Shown here: positions 1 through 10,770 of the stretch, piece after piece
Numbering within the stretch: position 1 is the first letter of the stretch
Layout of the letters: every line of letters starts with the position of its first letter
Assembly (NCBI GenBank): GCA_024180945.1
Contig: JAKSGN010000001.1
Span: 62,001 to 126,000 of the forward strand
Source: Macrophomina tecta
Lineage: Eukaryota; Ascomycota; Dothideomycetes; Botryosphaeriales; Botryosphaeriaceae
Direction of reading: 5' to 3'
Length of the DNA stretch: 64,000 bases
Made by a program: the position numbers and the translations under genes
Notes under the pieces: generated by a model
Database searches by the model: none
Seen by the model: the letters and a program-made list of their open reading frames with translations, nothing else
What the model was told of the DNA's origin: nothing

Positions 1-1090
1 CAGTCCAGCGGCGTTGAATGGGGCCATGGGAATAACGTCACCGATCCCGAAAGATGCAAAGGTATGCGACACCTCATGCGAAGCCTGAAGATCCTTTGCA
101 ATCCCTTTCATTACCGTATGCCACTCACAGCGGGCAGCTAGGATTGTTTGCACACAGTCGATGGTCAGTGACTCGTCGCCCACGAGGGGTTGTCCTGTTA
201 TGTTCGATCGAAGTGGAACCCTAAGCCTGTCCGCTCTGGGTAGTCGGAAGCCGGGATGGTTCTCGCAAAACAGGCCAATCCTGTTAGCAAGTTCCCTATT
301 CTCTGGATTGTGCACCTTGCCACGAAGGTGAATGCCTTGGACGAAGAGGCCCATGGTCTTAGCATGGTCGGAAAGCGCCTTCAGAGTCAGCACCGGCCCC
401 ACGATGCTGACGGTTCTTGCGTCTGTATTTGCGGAATGGTACGTCTACGAAGAGCGTCAACTCAAGACGTGTGAGCAACGATGGTGGGTTACTTACTCCT
501 GGGAATTTTGCAAGCAGTTCCTCTAGCTGACCGGGCCGCTTGATCCTTGCCACAATTGTCGATGGACCGATTATGCTATCGTCATCGTCGCCAAAGTCCG
601 ATGCAACGCCAATGGCGAATGCGACGCGCAGAGCCACACAAGCTTGCTGGATAATCTCATCCTCGTCACCAGCGCATGCAACAGCCACTGCTGGGAGGAT
701 ACCGCCGCAGTATCCATGTGCTCCACCCTTCAATCCTGCGATCATCTCGGCGTGCCGCATTCCCTTCACTTCCAGGAATTGGAAGTACTGGCACACTTGC
801 ATGACAACCAGCAGCGGAAGGCAAACGGTGCCCGCCATTGCATCTGCAAGAGGTGCCGCATGTCCGTCCACAATCCAGTCGCGAATTGATTTTGTCCAGC
901 GAGGCCCTTGTGGAAGGCCGCCAAACTCTTCGAACTCGGAGACAAGTGTGCTCCAATCATCACCAAGGTTCTTGAGAACGGAATGAATGGGCTGGAGACG
1001 GTGGTGCCCGGTAAGGTATAGCCGCAGGCTATCCAAGTAAGGCTTGGGCGTGCCTTTACTCTGAGGGCAGAAGATGGCCGTCGATATCAT
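1..1090 (-). CDS. Non-reducing polyketide synthase, N-terminal SAT domain (partial, runs off left edge)
   Basis: Start of an iterative NR-PKS; the visible ~340 residues are all starter-unit:ACP transacylase (SAT) domain, which loads the acyl starter onto the ACP. Joined exons are complement(<1..422, 493..1090); the 70-nt intron uses donor GTAACC and acceptor ACAG, the pair that keeps phase. The SAT nucleophile motif reads GYCGG in a GAHGYCGGILPAVAVA context, matching the GxCxG active site of the family. After the intron come VSIVGPVLTLKAL, then LRVPLRSN and DESLTID, and near the edge FGIGDVIP, all typical of the SAT C-terminal half just before the KS domain. KS, AT, PT, ACP and any MeT, R or TE domains lie outside the window, so the product class cannot be set. 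The neighbouring transporter and oxygenases imply a biosynthetic cluster. Start ATG at 1090 is the first in frame and gives a normal SAT N-terminus. Confidence 0.9.
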
Positions 1091-2178
1091 GTTCGCGTTG
1101 CAATCAAGTTAAAGAGAATTAATGGACCCCCGCTGAGCACAAAGAAATCGCTACGGAGGAGTGCCTGAAAATGAGTGTGGAAAAGAGTCATTCAAGCAGA
1201 CATTCGTGCACTACTCTGAGACGCTTATCTAGAGAAAGGCCAACCTACAATGGCATCGACAAGATCCTGAATCTAGGTGGATTGCTGACGATAGACGCTG
1301 CCGCCAACGCGCCTAAGAAGCTAGGGGGCTTGGCCCTTCGCCGGCCCAGCGAATACGAGGGCATGAACACCGCTAGAGCTTAGCATATGTCGCCTAAAAC
1401 GCCAGCCCATACACAAGGTTGAAGCGGCGTACCAAGTTCTGAGGTGGTAGATTCGCTTGCCCGGGATACTCTTGCTTCCTTCGCGATGACAGTGGCAAAG
1501 GCTTCTTCGTTTGAGGTTATTTGGTGCCGGACCACACGCCCACATTTTCTTAACTTTTTATGCTGCTGACGCGTGCGCTACCACTGTCCTACAAACCAAA
1601 AAAAAAAAAAAAAAAAAAAGGCATACTTTTAGCAATTCTCACCGCAAAGCTCCGCAGCCACATTTTCTGCTTCCGAAGTATTTAGTTCCCTAACAGCTTT
1701 ACTCAGCGATATTTGATGCATCTCTCCAAATATCCTTTCTCCCACTTCTATTGCGGGCCTGCAATTCTTCTTTGCTCATGAGATACTTTTTGTGAAACGG
1801 GGAATTGAGCCATTCGCGAGTCCTTTTGAATCCCAAATGATTACGAACTCTCCTGTTTGTTCTTGATGCAGTCTGACTATTTGCGCGCGGTGAGTTTGCG
1901 CTGGCGTGACGCTAACGATGGCTAATAATAGGTTACTTTCCCTTGATATACGACCAACGAGCTTATTATGGTGTGGCCACAGCAATTTTAAGTAGTTCTT
2001 AAGCTAGAACGAAGTAAAAGTGACATCCTAGCATCAACGCACATCAGAAGACTGGCTTTACGCCAAGTGGCACGTGCACTAGCAACAGAGAGCCCAGCGA
2101 TTTGAAAAGAATCGTTTCTATAGATGGAACCGGGAACGGACGTCTGGCTGAGAGTGCAAAAGTCCATAACGCCTTATA
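1091..2178. promoter_or_regulatory. Intergenic: PKS upstream region and MFS 3' flank
   Basis: No supported gene. It holds the presumed promoter and 5' UTR of the minus-strand PKS and the 3' flank of the minus-strand transporter. A 20-nt poly(A) run sits near 1600-1619. ORFs here are short and have no recognisable domain. Confidence 0.5.
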
Positions 2179-4726
2179 CTATTTAGAAAGCGCGCTCTTC
2201 GGCCCATTAGAGATGCCCAGGATAAACGTGGCTTTTGGTGGAGGAAATACTGGAGGTTTGGGTTTTGCACTGTGCTCCCATGGCCTTTTCTCCATATATT
2301 TGTAGTCATCATGCCTTCTCAGACTGATCTGGGGTATTAATGTCAACGCCAGAAAGAACGCCAGTACTCCCAAGCCTGCCAATGTGATGAAAATAGCTCT
2401 GAATGCGCTCTGATATCCGGAGATCAAAGCATCATGGATTCCGGTATCATTCGGGATGGTGTAGGCCTGAAGCATTGCACCTGTTGTGGGAAGGCCTACT
2501 GATGTGAATGAGTGCCGCAGGCAGTTATTGCTATAAATGTGACTATTAGCTCTTGGTAAACCAATCAAACCGATACCGGAGGGACTAACATCATTGTGGC
2601 GGTGATGGCTAGCCCGATAGTTGATCCGAAGTTTCTGATGAAACTGCCACAGATTAGACAAAGGCCTTTTCGAGAGGTGAATTGTAACGCACTTGCGAAA
2701 TGATGTCACCACGGCCATATCCTTTCTCTTAACGCCTGCCTGCATGGCCACAAGAGATCTGTTGATGTGAATATAGCTGGACACGTGGAGTTGGATAGGA
2801 GATTTCTATCGGCGCTTACGATTGCAAGGTCAACCCAGCCCCAATACCTGTTAAAGAGGCATACCCGATACGTGCAGCCAAGTTTGAACTCTTCGTGATA
2901 GTGGAGAAGAGCCCAAGACCTATGGACCACAGCGCCCACCCAAAGCACATGCTTTCCTATCAGCATTTAGCCGTAGCCCTGGCCATGAGCATAACTGGGT
3001 TCTGGAACCTTGTACCGACCGGTCCAACTTGTGATCGCACCAGAGATGGAGCCACAGAAAGCTTCGAAAATCAGTAGATGCCTCGAGTGAACGCGCGAAA
3101 ATGGAGGAGGGCGTACGCTGGGCAAGTGTAACCGGAAGCAGGAGCAATCCCGCTTCGGCAGCGGAATAACCATAAATCAGTTGGTAGAGGGTTGGAATGT
3201 AGAACATCTGCACCATGAAAATCCAGCCATGGATGAACATTGTTACGCATGCGCCACAAATAAGTTTACTTTTGAATATATGCACTGCGGCAGTCAGTTG
3301 CAGTGTCGATCTAGAGAATCCAGATCATTTTTTTTACCTGGTATCAGGGGAAGTTTTGCGCCCCTCCATTGCCATAAGACGAAGGAAACAGAGGCAAGTC
3401 CACCAACAGCCAAAGTCGAGACAACCTGCACGGACATCCAAGGATGCTGTCCGCCAGCCCACGTGAAGCCCAACTGATCAAAGTAAACGGGTCAGCAATG
3501 GGCATTAGGAGCTACCCACGATACTTACCGTAAGTACTGTAGAGGCGGCTAGAGCAAGAAATGCTCCGAAGAAGTCGATTGCTTTTAGCTTACTTTGATG
3601 GCAAGTCAGAAATTGACTTTAATGACGAAAACATGGACGAGACTCACACTTTCCAACTTCCTTGGACGCGGCGCAGAGGCATAAAAATGGTAACAGCTAA
3701 GACCATAAATGCCGTGAGAGACATATTCAGGCGGAAAATCCAGCGCCTAGCGAGCTTGTAAGAAAGAGACCCTCGACGATCTATCCCGTTGAATTACTGA
3801 CCACGATTGAGACGATTGTGAAGCCAGAACACCGCCCAGGATCGGGCCCACAGCATTTGCAATTGCCATGGCGGAAGCCTTGAAATTAACTGGATCAGCC
3901 CATCTCAAACTGGGGAGGATAAAGTCTTACCAATATCCCTTGGTATTTGCCTCGGTCCCGCAACGGGACCACATCGCTCACAACCATCTGTGACCCAGTA
4001 ACAAGACCGCCGCCGCCAATACCGGTTAGAGCCCGGAAAATAATGAGTTGCATGGTAGTTTCTGCCAGCGACGATGCCAGGGAGCCGACGAAAAAGATGG
4101 CAATACAGGAAAGTAGCACGGCTTTGCGTGAAAAAACATCGCTCAGCCTGCCGTACAACAGCTGAAATCCCGTCGACGTGCTATGTAATGCGATCGGTCA
4201 GTCATGCTTAGTATGGAGAAGGCTAGTCCAATCTTACACAAAGTAAGCGCCCGTGATCCAAGACATGTCGTCTCTGGCGTTCAAAGCCCGACCTACCACG
4301 ACGTGAGCCGCCGCGAGACTGGTCTGGTCGAGAAAAGCGCCAAAGTTAACTAGCGCGCAACCAGCGAAGACCTTTAAGTAGGTAAGATACCATTTTTTAG
4401 ACTGAGAAGATTACTGTGCATACCACAATGACCCTTCTTTTGGTTAAGTACTTCGTCTGGTCGTTGAAGTATGGCGGTTTTAGCGAGTGCCTGACTCCCC
4501 TTTCGGGGGCCAAAGGCACCAGAGCAATAGAGGACTTATCTTCTTCTTGCCTTAGAGTGTCCGTAGTCCAAGCAGTTGCAGGTCTGCTGATGTCTGTATA
4601 AGCTGTTGCGGGGCTTGACCAATTTGCCGTTTGTCTGCTAAATTCTGTTAACTGTAACCACACCCCCGCTTCCTGGCGTCCGTTGAGAACTTCGCTTCTC
4701 GACGTTGGGGGATTTTCTGATGACAT
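2179..4726 (-). CDS. MFS drug:H+ antiporter-like transporter (DHA2/14-TM type)
   Basis: Plasma-membrane exporter of the major facilitator superfamily, likely for the product or intermediates of the adjacent PKS cluster. The gene is cut by at least ten short introns, and each join restores frame. Introns resolved include 2531..2589, 2644..2692, 2759..2819, 2957..3008, 3062..3116, 3285..3337, 3474..3528, 3593..3647, 3747..3801 and 3879..3930, with more upstream. Recognisable pieces in order: a ~100-residue hydrophilic N-terminus (start 4726), motif A as YGRLSDVFSRK, FRALTGIGGGGL, SWRWIFRLNMSL, LQSSLVAMQAGVKRKDMAV, then FRNFIRNFGSTIGLAI and INNCLRHSFTSVGLPT. The tail is hydrophilic and lysine/proline-rich. 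Unspliced it looks like a frameshifted pseudogene, but splicing explains every break I tested. Divergent from the 2-oxoglutarate oxygenase across 485 bp. Confidence 0.85.
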
Positions 4727-5211
4727 TTCGCTTGATCTTGAATGACAGTGGCATTCGGATCTAGAATGTAGCGGTAAGTGAATTGAAAACTTATTTGTCC
4801 TGGTCTTGGTCTAGGTCTAGGCTGAATACAGGGCTGATGGAAAGTTTATTAGCGCATGGCTGGGCATAAACGATAGTATACCTTCCGTGCAAGGATCCCC
4901 CCGCCATAGGTTATATTAGTAGCTTTAGCCTTTACACGAAGAAAGCTACCATTTTAGATCGTACGTAATTAAAAGTTTCAGTAGGCAGGACCGACTAACT
5001 TTTGTTGTGCTGCATGTATTTCGTGGCCTTCAATGACTGGCTACAAACGGAGGTCCTATTTATGCTCTACTTTACGGCTGCATTGCAGTAAACAAGAGAT
5101 TTGACGGGTGCAAATCTTAAAACATCAAACATTCGACGCTCGTGTTCTGTCGTAACCTCTTCCCAACTATTCTCTCGAGCACTCCCATAACACGGCAAAC
5201 TCATCCGCGAC
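4727..5211. promoter_or_regulatory. Divergent promoter region between transporter and oxygenase
   Basis: 485 bp separates two divergently transcribed cluster genes, so it must hold both promoters and probably shared binding sites for a pathway regulator. I see no unambiguous known operator and no coding signal. Confidence 0.5.
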
Positions 5212-6432
5212 ATGGTCACGAATACGCAAAAGGTCCTTACGGACTTTGGCATGGAAGATCTCTATCCGGCTCCGTTCCCTGAAGATGTTCCCACGGTCAA
5301 ACTCGAGGTGATTTCGTTGGCAAAGTTGATTGCAAATGACAAGGGCGAGGCCGAGAAAGTTGTGGATATCTTTAAAGAGGCAGGCTTCTTCCAACTAGAC
5401 CTCACCGACCATCCCGACGGTAGAGAGCTGTTGAAGAGAGCGGTTTCGTGCTGTCGGATAGGAATGGATGTCTTCAAACTGCCTCTAGAGCAGAAGAGGC
5501 AATACAAGATGAGAGGACCCGATGCTGTTCTTGATAAAGGGTAAGTTTTCCCCCTCTTTATACAAACTCCAGTCGGGGTTGTCTCACACAGTGTCCAGTT
5601 ACTTTACGAAGTTTCTTACCGAAGACGGGAAAGTTCGCTTCAACGAGAACGTTAACGTATGATCAATCCCCCGGGAAGGCGACTTCCATCGCTCACGTCG
5701 GTTCAGATTCCCGCCGACGAAATGTTCTCACAGCCCCGCGGCGACCTCAGATTCCCTGAATGGCTCATTCCGCACAGTGAGCTTTTCGCGTCCACAATGG
5801 CATGCGGCAACCGCATCACAGGCCACTTGTTCACCATCCTGGAGCGAGGGCTACAGCTCACAGCAGGCGCGCTGACCTCGGCCCACCAGCTACACGTGCC
5901 TTCCAGTGATTACCTGCGGCTGCTGCACTACGTCGGCCAGAAGCCAGGCCTGGAGGACCAACTCACGTTCCCAGCGCACAAGGATGCCACCAGTGTCGCC
6001 ATACTCTTCAACTGGCTGGGTGGCCTACAGATCTCCGCCGATAACGAGGCCGCGTGGCGCGGTGGGCCGGACGCCGTCCCCGAAGAGAGCTGGCGCTGGG
6101 TCGAGCCAGTGCCCGGGTGCGCCATCGTCAACCTCGGCGATGCGATGGAAGTGCTGACGAACAAGGTGTTAAAGTCCGGGCTGCATCGGGTCGTGCGGGC
6201 TCCCGGTAAGCAGGCGACACATGATCGGTATAGCGTCTTGATCGGGACAAGGCCAAACAATACTGTCCCAATGACACCGTTCAAGAGCCCGTGTATTCCG
6301 GAGCAGACAGCCGACCAGGCTGCCGCGCCGGTGATGACCAGTGATGAGTGGAAGCATTGGAAGCTGCATATGTTCAAGAGCAGGCTCCAGAAGAGGGAGC
6401 AGGATAAGAGAGTTCTGACACTGGATAAGTAA
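5212..6432 (+). CDS. 2-oxoglutarate/Fe(II)-dependent oxygenase (isopenicillin N synthase-like)
   Basis: Non-heme iron oxygenase of the DIOX_N/2OG-FeII_Oxy family, probably tailoring the polyketide by hydroxylation, ring expansion or desaturation. Exons join(5212..5540, 5599..5656, 5707..6432), 370 aa, the usual family length; both introns are GT-AG and in phase. The N-terminal half has the family pattern VDIFKEAGFFQLDLTDH. The iron triad is visible as HKD in FPAHKDATS and a distal His in LHRVVRAP; the 2-oxoglutarate-binding Arg is in DRYSVLIG (RxS). A long loop rich in A, P and W separates the first His/Asp pair from the distal His, as in fungal tailoring enzymes. No signal peptide, so likely cytosolic. 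It is the only plus-strand gene of the cluster segment. Confidence 0.88.
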
Positions 6433-6700
6433 ACTGAAATGTTGAACCTCCGGGCTTTCTGAAAGGAGGGTATTTCTTGTACGCCACAAATAGATTTTTC
6501 GAATGCCCAGCACAAACCACGCGAGTCGATGGAATCAATCGGGTCATTAAAGAAAAGACAAAAAATCAAATCTACTTCTCTAGTAGTCACAGTGAAAGGA
6601 CGTTTGAAAAGCCACAGCATGCGGGCATGTCAGACATCGCAGCGACATTCCTCGGGTGGATGGTGCATTTGCATCTACTTGTTTAAGGAACCTCAGCTGC

Positions 6701-8288
6701 TTATGAAATGCTGTTGAAATGTCCAAACAGCCTGTCCGGATCATACTTCGCTACCAAGCTCTTTAACTTGGGCAACTTCCTCTCACCATACACTGCCGAA
6801 GGATCCTCGTCTCCATGTGCAAAATTGACATATACATTCAATTCCGCACTTGGAGAAGCAGAACGACTGGCTAACATTGTTCGAATCCCCCTACCCATAT
6901 CGTCAGCCTGGTCACTGATCGATTGGTCTTTGGTTTTGATGTCGAAGTAACTAAAACGTTGCGTCAGTTTAGGCCTCTGGTTCACTAAGTAAGACAGCAA
7001 AAAGTAAGTTTCTACTCACAAGAAAGCCCTAGCATCCCTATGTGCGTACGCCGTGTTGTCGTCAGGAACTGCGGTGATGCCGGTCACGCCATTCATGGTC
7101 AGTGTGAGGCCGCTGTCGTCCAGCTTCCCATCTCCGGCGAGCACTCGACTGTCGTAGTAGTCGAATGCCCGACCGAACGCAGCTGTGTCAAAGACGTACA
7201 GATTACCACTCCACACGCTGTGCGAGCGACCGGTTGTGCATGCCTTACTATCTGCGCCAAATCGTGCCACTTTGAGCGAGGAAGACCAGGAGACGGTGGA
7301 GATATTCTGTGCGTATGGCTCGAGCTCGAGAAATGGCTGCAGCAGGCGCATGCCGTCTTCGCTCGAGCCTGAAAAAATGGCGTTAATCAGCATGCAGGTG
7401 CCGCCGCACCCTTCGGCGTCGTATTTCCAGGATAAAGTCAATGCCAGCTCGTCGGGCTGCGCGTGCGCGAACGACTCCAGGACTTGGAACACGCTGCGGT
7501 TTGTGGCGTGTGCGAAACGCATATCAGCATTGAGGACCATGCCGCCATTTGTCGCGTCGTAGACGCGGAAGGTCGACGACGTGACGATGCCCAAGTTATG
7601 CCCGGCGCCTCGAACGCCCCAGAAGAGATCGGGATGCTCCGTCGCCGAGGCTGTTAAAATCTCACCAGTACCAACCACCATCCGGACGGACTCGAGCGAG
7701 TCGAGCATCAGCCCGTATTTGCCGTTGAGCGCCCCGATGCCGCCGCCCATGGCTGCACTAGTCATACCAACACAGGAACAGCTTCCCACAGGCATCTCTT
7801 TTCCGGCGCGTTGCAGAGGCTCCATCACATCGCGGAAGCGCACGGCGCCGCCGATTGCCATAAGGCTCCGGTCCGCCGAGACATTGACGCCGGAGAAGTG
7901 GCTGAGGTCGATGAGTATGCCATCTCGGACGGAGTTCAAGGTGGTGCTTCCGCCGTGGCCGCCACCGATTGCGAGGATGGACACATTGTTCTGCCTTGAA
8001 TAATTGACCTATGCAGACCTTATTATTGAATGTCAAGCTACGAGCCTGCGTGAGCTTGTGACTTACAATTTTCTGGACGTCAGTCTCATCATTCGGTTTT
8101 ATGGCCAACGCGAATGATGGCTTTGGGTACGTGTTCCACCTTTCCACGACATTCTCGCTATAATCTGGCGTACTAGGCACGAAAACCTGGGATTCTGGGG
8201 ATAACGATGATCGGAAATAGCTGGCTGCTTGATCGCATTGGCCGTAAGCTAAATGGAAAAGAGAAAGCAATGGGAGCGAGAACAGCAT
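6701..8288 (-). CDS. Secreted BBE-like FAD-linked oxidase (PCMH-type FAD domain)
   Basis: Flavin oxidase of the berberine-bridge/6-hydroxynicotine oxidase group, which oxidises small molecules with O2. Exons complement(join(6701..6950, 7020..8008, 8067..8288)), 486 aa. A signal peptide is clear at the N-terminus (MLFSLPLLSLFHLAYG). The FAD-binding core has AIGGGHGGST, whose His is the expected 8-alpha linkage site, and GSCSCVGMTSAAMGGGIGAL, whose Cys would give the second (6-S-cysteinyl) link, followed by LFWGVRGAGHNLGIVT. The C-terminal BBE segment ends in a YDPDRLFGHF motif. It lies tail to tail with the oxygenase (268 bp) and in the same direction as the P450. Exact substrate unknown; a role in maturing the PKS product is inferred from position. 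Confidence 0.88.
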
Positions 8289-9107
8289 GGTGCCTAGAGC
8301 TTCGCAACGAATGTCGTGGAAAATCCAAGACGTTGCTGCAATTTTTATCAGTAATTTCGAGCCACATTGTAGCCGTAGGCTTGGACGCTATGGTCGACTG
8401 TGAGGTGGCAATGACGCTCAAGCGCCTTGGCTTGACGGTACTAATGATGAAACGGCCCTTCTGGTATCATCGGACGCTAAAGTTTGAATGTTGAATATGC
8501 TCCAGCTAGACAAATAACCTTTTGCGAAGGTTTGCCTACTTTAGCACTGGCCGATTGTAGCTTTTTGCCGGGTTGGTTTGCATTTCCCGTATCAGACGGA
8601 GACGCAGAACTACTGTACGTCCGAAAAGCTGACACTAAAGTTTCGGATGAATCCGAACTCGATTTGCATTTCCTTGAAATACGGTCGGAGCTCAATCTTT
8701 CATTGGTGTAATTTAACGACAAGGGAGTCAAGTAGCCCTTGTGAGGCTATTTAAGCGAATCATATGTCGCGGTACATTCGAGCCCCTTATGAACAAATCC
8801 GTATAAATAATAAAGATATAGCTCTGTGTCTCGTATCAATTTTGCACGCAGTTGATTTTGCACACGTAGATCTCTACTGTCTAAGCTTTCTTTTTTTTTT
8901 TTCTTTTTTTTTTTTCTCGGCTCTAAACTTGAATGCACGTTTATTCGCATGATGCTGATCTGGTTGTGTTTCGCTTTACCGAACCAATCTCTACCATGGA
9001 CTGCAATTGGCTCGGACGCGTCGAAGGAGATAACTGAAATCTACCATCAAAGACGGGTAGCAATTACAGAATCTGAGATGAACCTGAGGTGGCCAGCTAC
9101 CGCGGGC
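8289..9107. promoter_or_regulatory. Intergenic: flavin oxidase upstream region
   Basis: 818 bp between the P450 stop and the flavin oxidase start, both on the minus strand. It must contain the oxidase promoter. A T-rich run lies at about 8889-8915. No supported gene. Confidence 0.5.
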
Positions 9108-10770
9108 TCAGGAACCCTTGTCGCTAAGCTGAACCAGAAGTGGCTTTGCCTCCACAACCAAGAACGACCGCTTGTCCATCCAATCCACCGGCGTCTTTGC
9201 ATCGAGGCGTAGCTCAAAGTTCCAGCAGATTCGAGCCAGGAGAACCCGAGCTTCCGCAAGAACCACTCTGGTTGACACGCATTAGCTCAAAGCAAGCCAC
9301 GGGCGCAGAAAAGAGAACTAGAATGACTCACTTATATCCAATGCAGTGGCGCGATCCCATGGAAAAGGGGCGGAATGAGTCCTTGTTATCAGCCTCGAAG
9401 CGGGTGTCGTGGTATGGGTGCTCGGAGCTGAGAAAACGCTCGGGATGGAATCCGTTCGGATCAACCCAGTGCAAATGACTTCTCTGGATGGCGTGAATTG
9501 CCATGCCGATGACTGCTTTGCCGGGAATCCAGCGCCCAGCGACCACGTGCCCCTGCGGTGGGACGACACGCGCCAGCTGCGTCGGAGCTGGATGCTCGAG
9601 GCGCAGCGTTTCCAGAATGACAGCCCGAAGGTAGGGTAGCCCCTTGGTTGAGGAAACGGTGATTTCGTCCTCTGCGGTGAAGCTGGTGCGGACTTCCTGC
9701 ATGAGGCGTTGGAGAGTACGCGGATTGCTAAGGAGTTGGTAGGTCACCGTGGAGAGCATGATGGTTGGCAATTGGCAACCGGCGATGATGAAGCCAAGGG
9801 AGTTGGAGTTTAGCTCCTTTCGCGTGATAGTGTCTGGGCCGATTTTGCCGATGCAGGGAGTCATGAAGTCGGAGCGCTGTTCCCCTAAATCTCCCATCTC
9901 AAGCCGTTTGGTGACATTCGCATTTGTCAACGCCCAATTCCTCGCGCGGTTCTTCGCCGTCACCCGAAGGAAGAGCATGCCAAAGAGGACTTCAAATGGG
10001 TGGAAGTGGTTGAGGCAGTTACGGATGTTGCCAAACTTGGCCCCTAGGAAGAAGCCCTGGATCCAGTTGTGCTCGTTGTTGTCCTCGATACCGTGGAAGC
10101 TCTCTCCAAAGGCAAGGTCGGAAATGATATCTAGGGCGACGTAGCCGAAATATTTGGTAATGTCAAGGCTGTTACCCTTGGCGTTTGCCGTCTCTCTGCG
10201 GAGGCGGTTGATAAAGAGGTCCGCATACGACTCGATGATCGAAGCTTGCTGAGAGAGCGCTTTCTCAGTAAACGCGGGAGTGAATGTCTTGCGGAGACGT
10301 CGGTGTTCGGCTCCTTGTGCAGTGAACAGCGAATGTGCTCCGTTGAGGGGTGGAAGAAGGCTGTAGGGATCTTTTGAAAGCGAGTATCTGGGTTTGTAAA
10401 TGTCGCTCCATGCCTCTGCTGAGACTGTGGACAGCTCATCTGGGGCAATTCGGACAATAGGGCCGTATCTAGTGTGGAGTTGTTGCATCCACGTGTGTGT
10501 CGTGCCGGAGAAGGTCTTCGCAGCAAGTGGCAGACGAGAAAAAGCTGCGCATGTTGGTCCCGGGAATGCAGCAAGAGGGTGAAAATAAAGGCAGTATATA
10601 GATGTGGCCAAATAGGACTGAACGAATGTGTCAGTGATCTTGCCCGTGGTCTGGTCCAAGATACTTACAACAGTAAGGGCCAGCGCAGCAAAGGCGCAAG
10701 CTTGTACCAGAGTGGGTGCTTGCATTATTCCTGAAGGAAGGTGCAAAGGGAGGTTCATTTTGCAAAGCAA
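9108..10770 (-). CDS. Cytochrome P450 monooxygenase
   Basis: Microsomal P450, 515 aa from complement(join(9108..9267, 9332..10617, 10669..10770)). The N-terminal membrane anchor is followed by the hinge FHPLAAFPGP. K-helix ExxR is in LETLRLEHP, the PERF-type motif in GFHPERF, and the heme-thiolate loop reads FSMGSRHCIG with the Cys ligand. The third exon restores the L-helix as VVLAEARVLLARICWNF. The 51-nt intron near the N-terminus is a multiple of three, so retention would add 17 residues without a frameshift. The I-helix is atypical: where AGxET/DT is expected it reads AGCQLP. Last recognisable gene of the left cluster; likely oxidises the polyketide. Two ATGs close together (10770 and 12 nt downstream) could both serve as start. 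Confidence 0.9.

Noticed and set aside
1600..1620. Poly(A)/poly(T) runs (1600, 8889, 51531) as retroposon tails
   Set aside because: No retrotransposon coding sequence or target duplications flank them; they look like simple homopolymer runs.
2179..4726. MFS transporter as a multi-frameshift pseudogene
   Set aside because: At first reading the conserved segments lie in different frames with stops. Ten short GT-AG introns, each in phase, rejoin them, so the gene appears intact.
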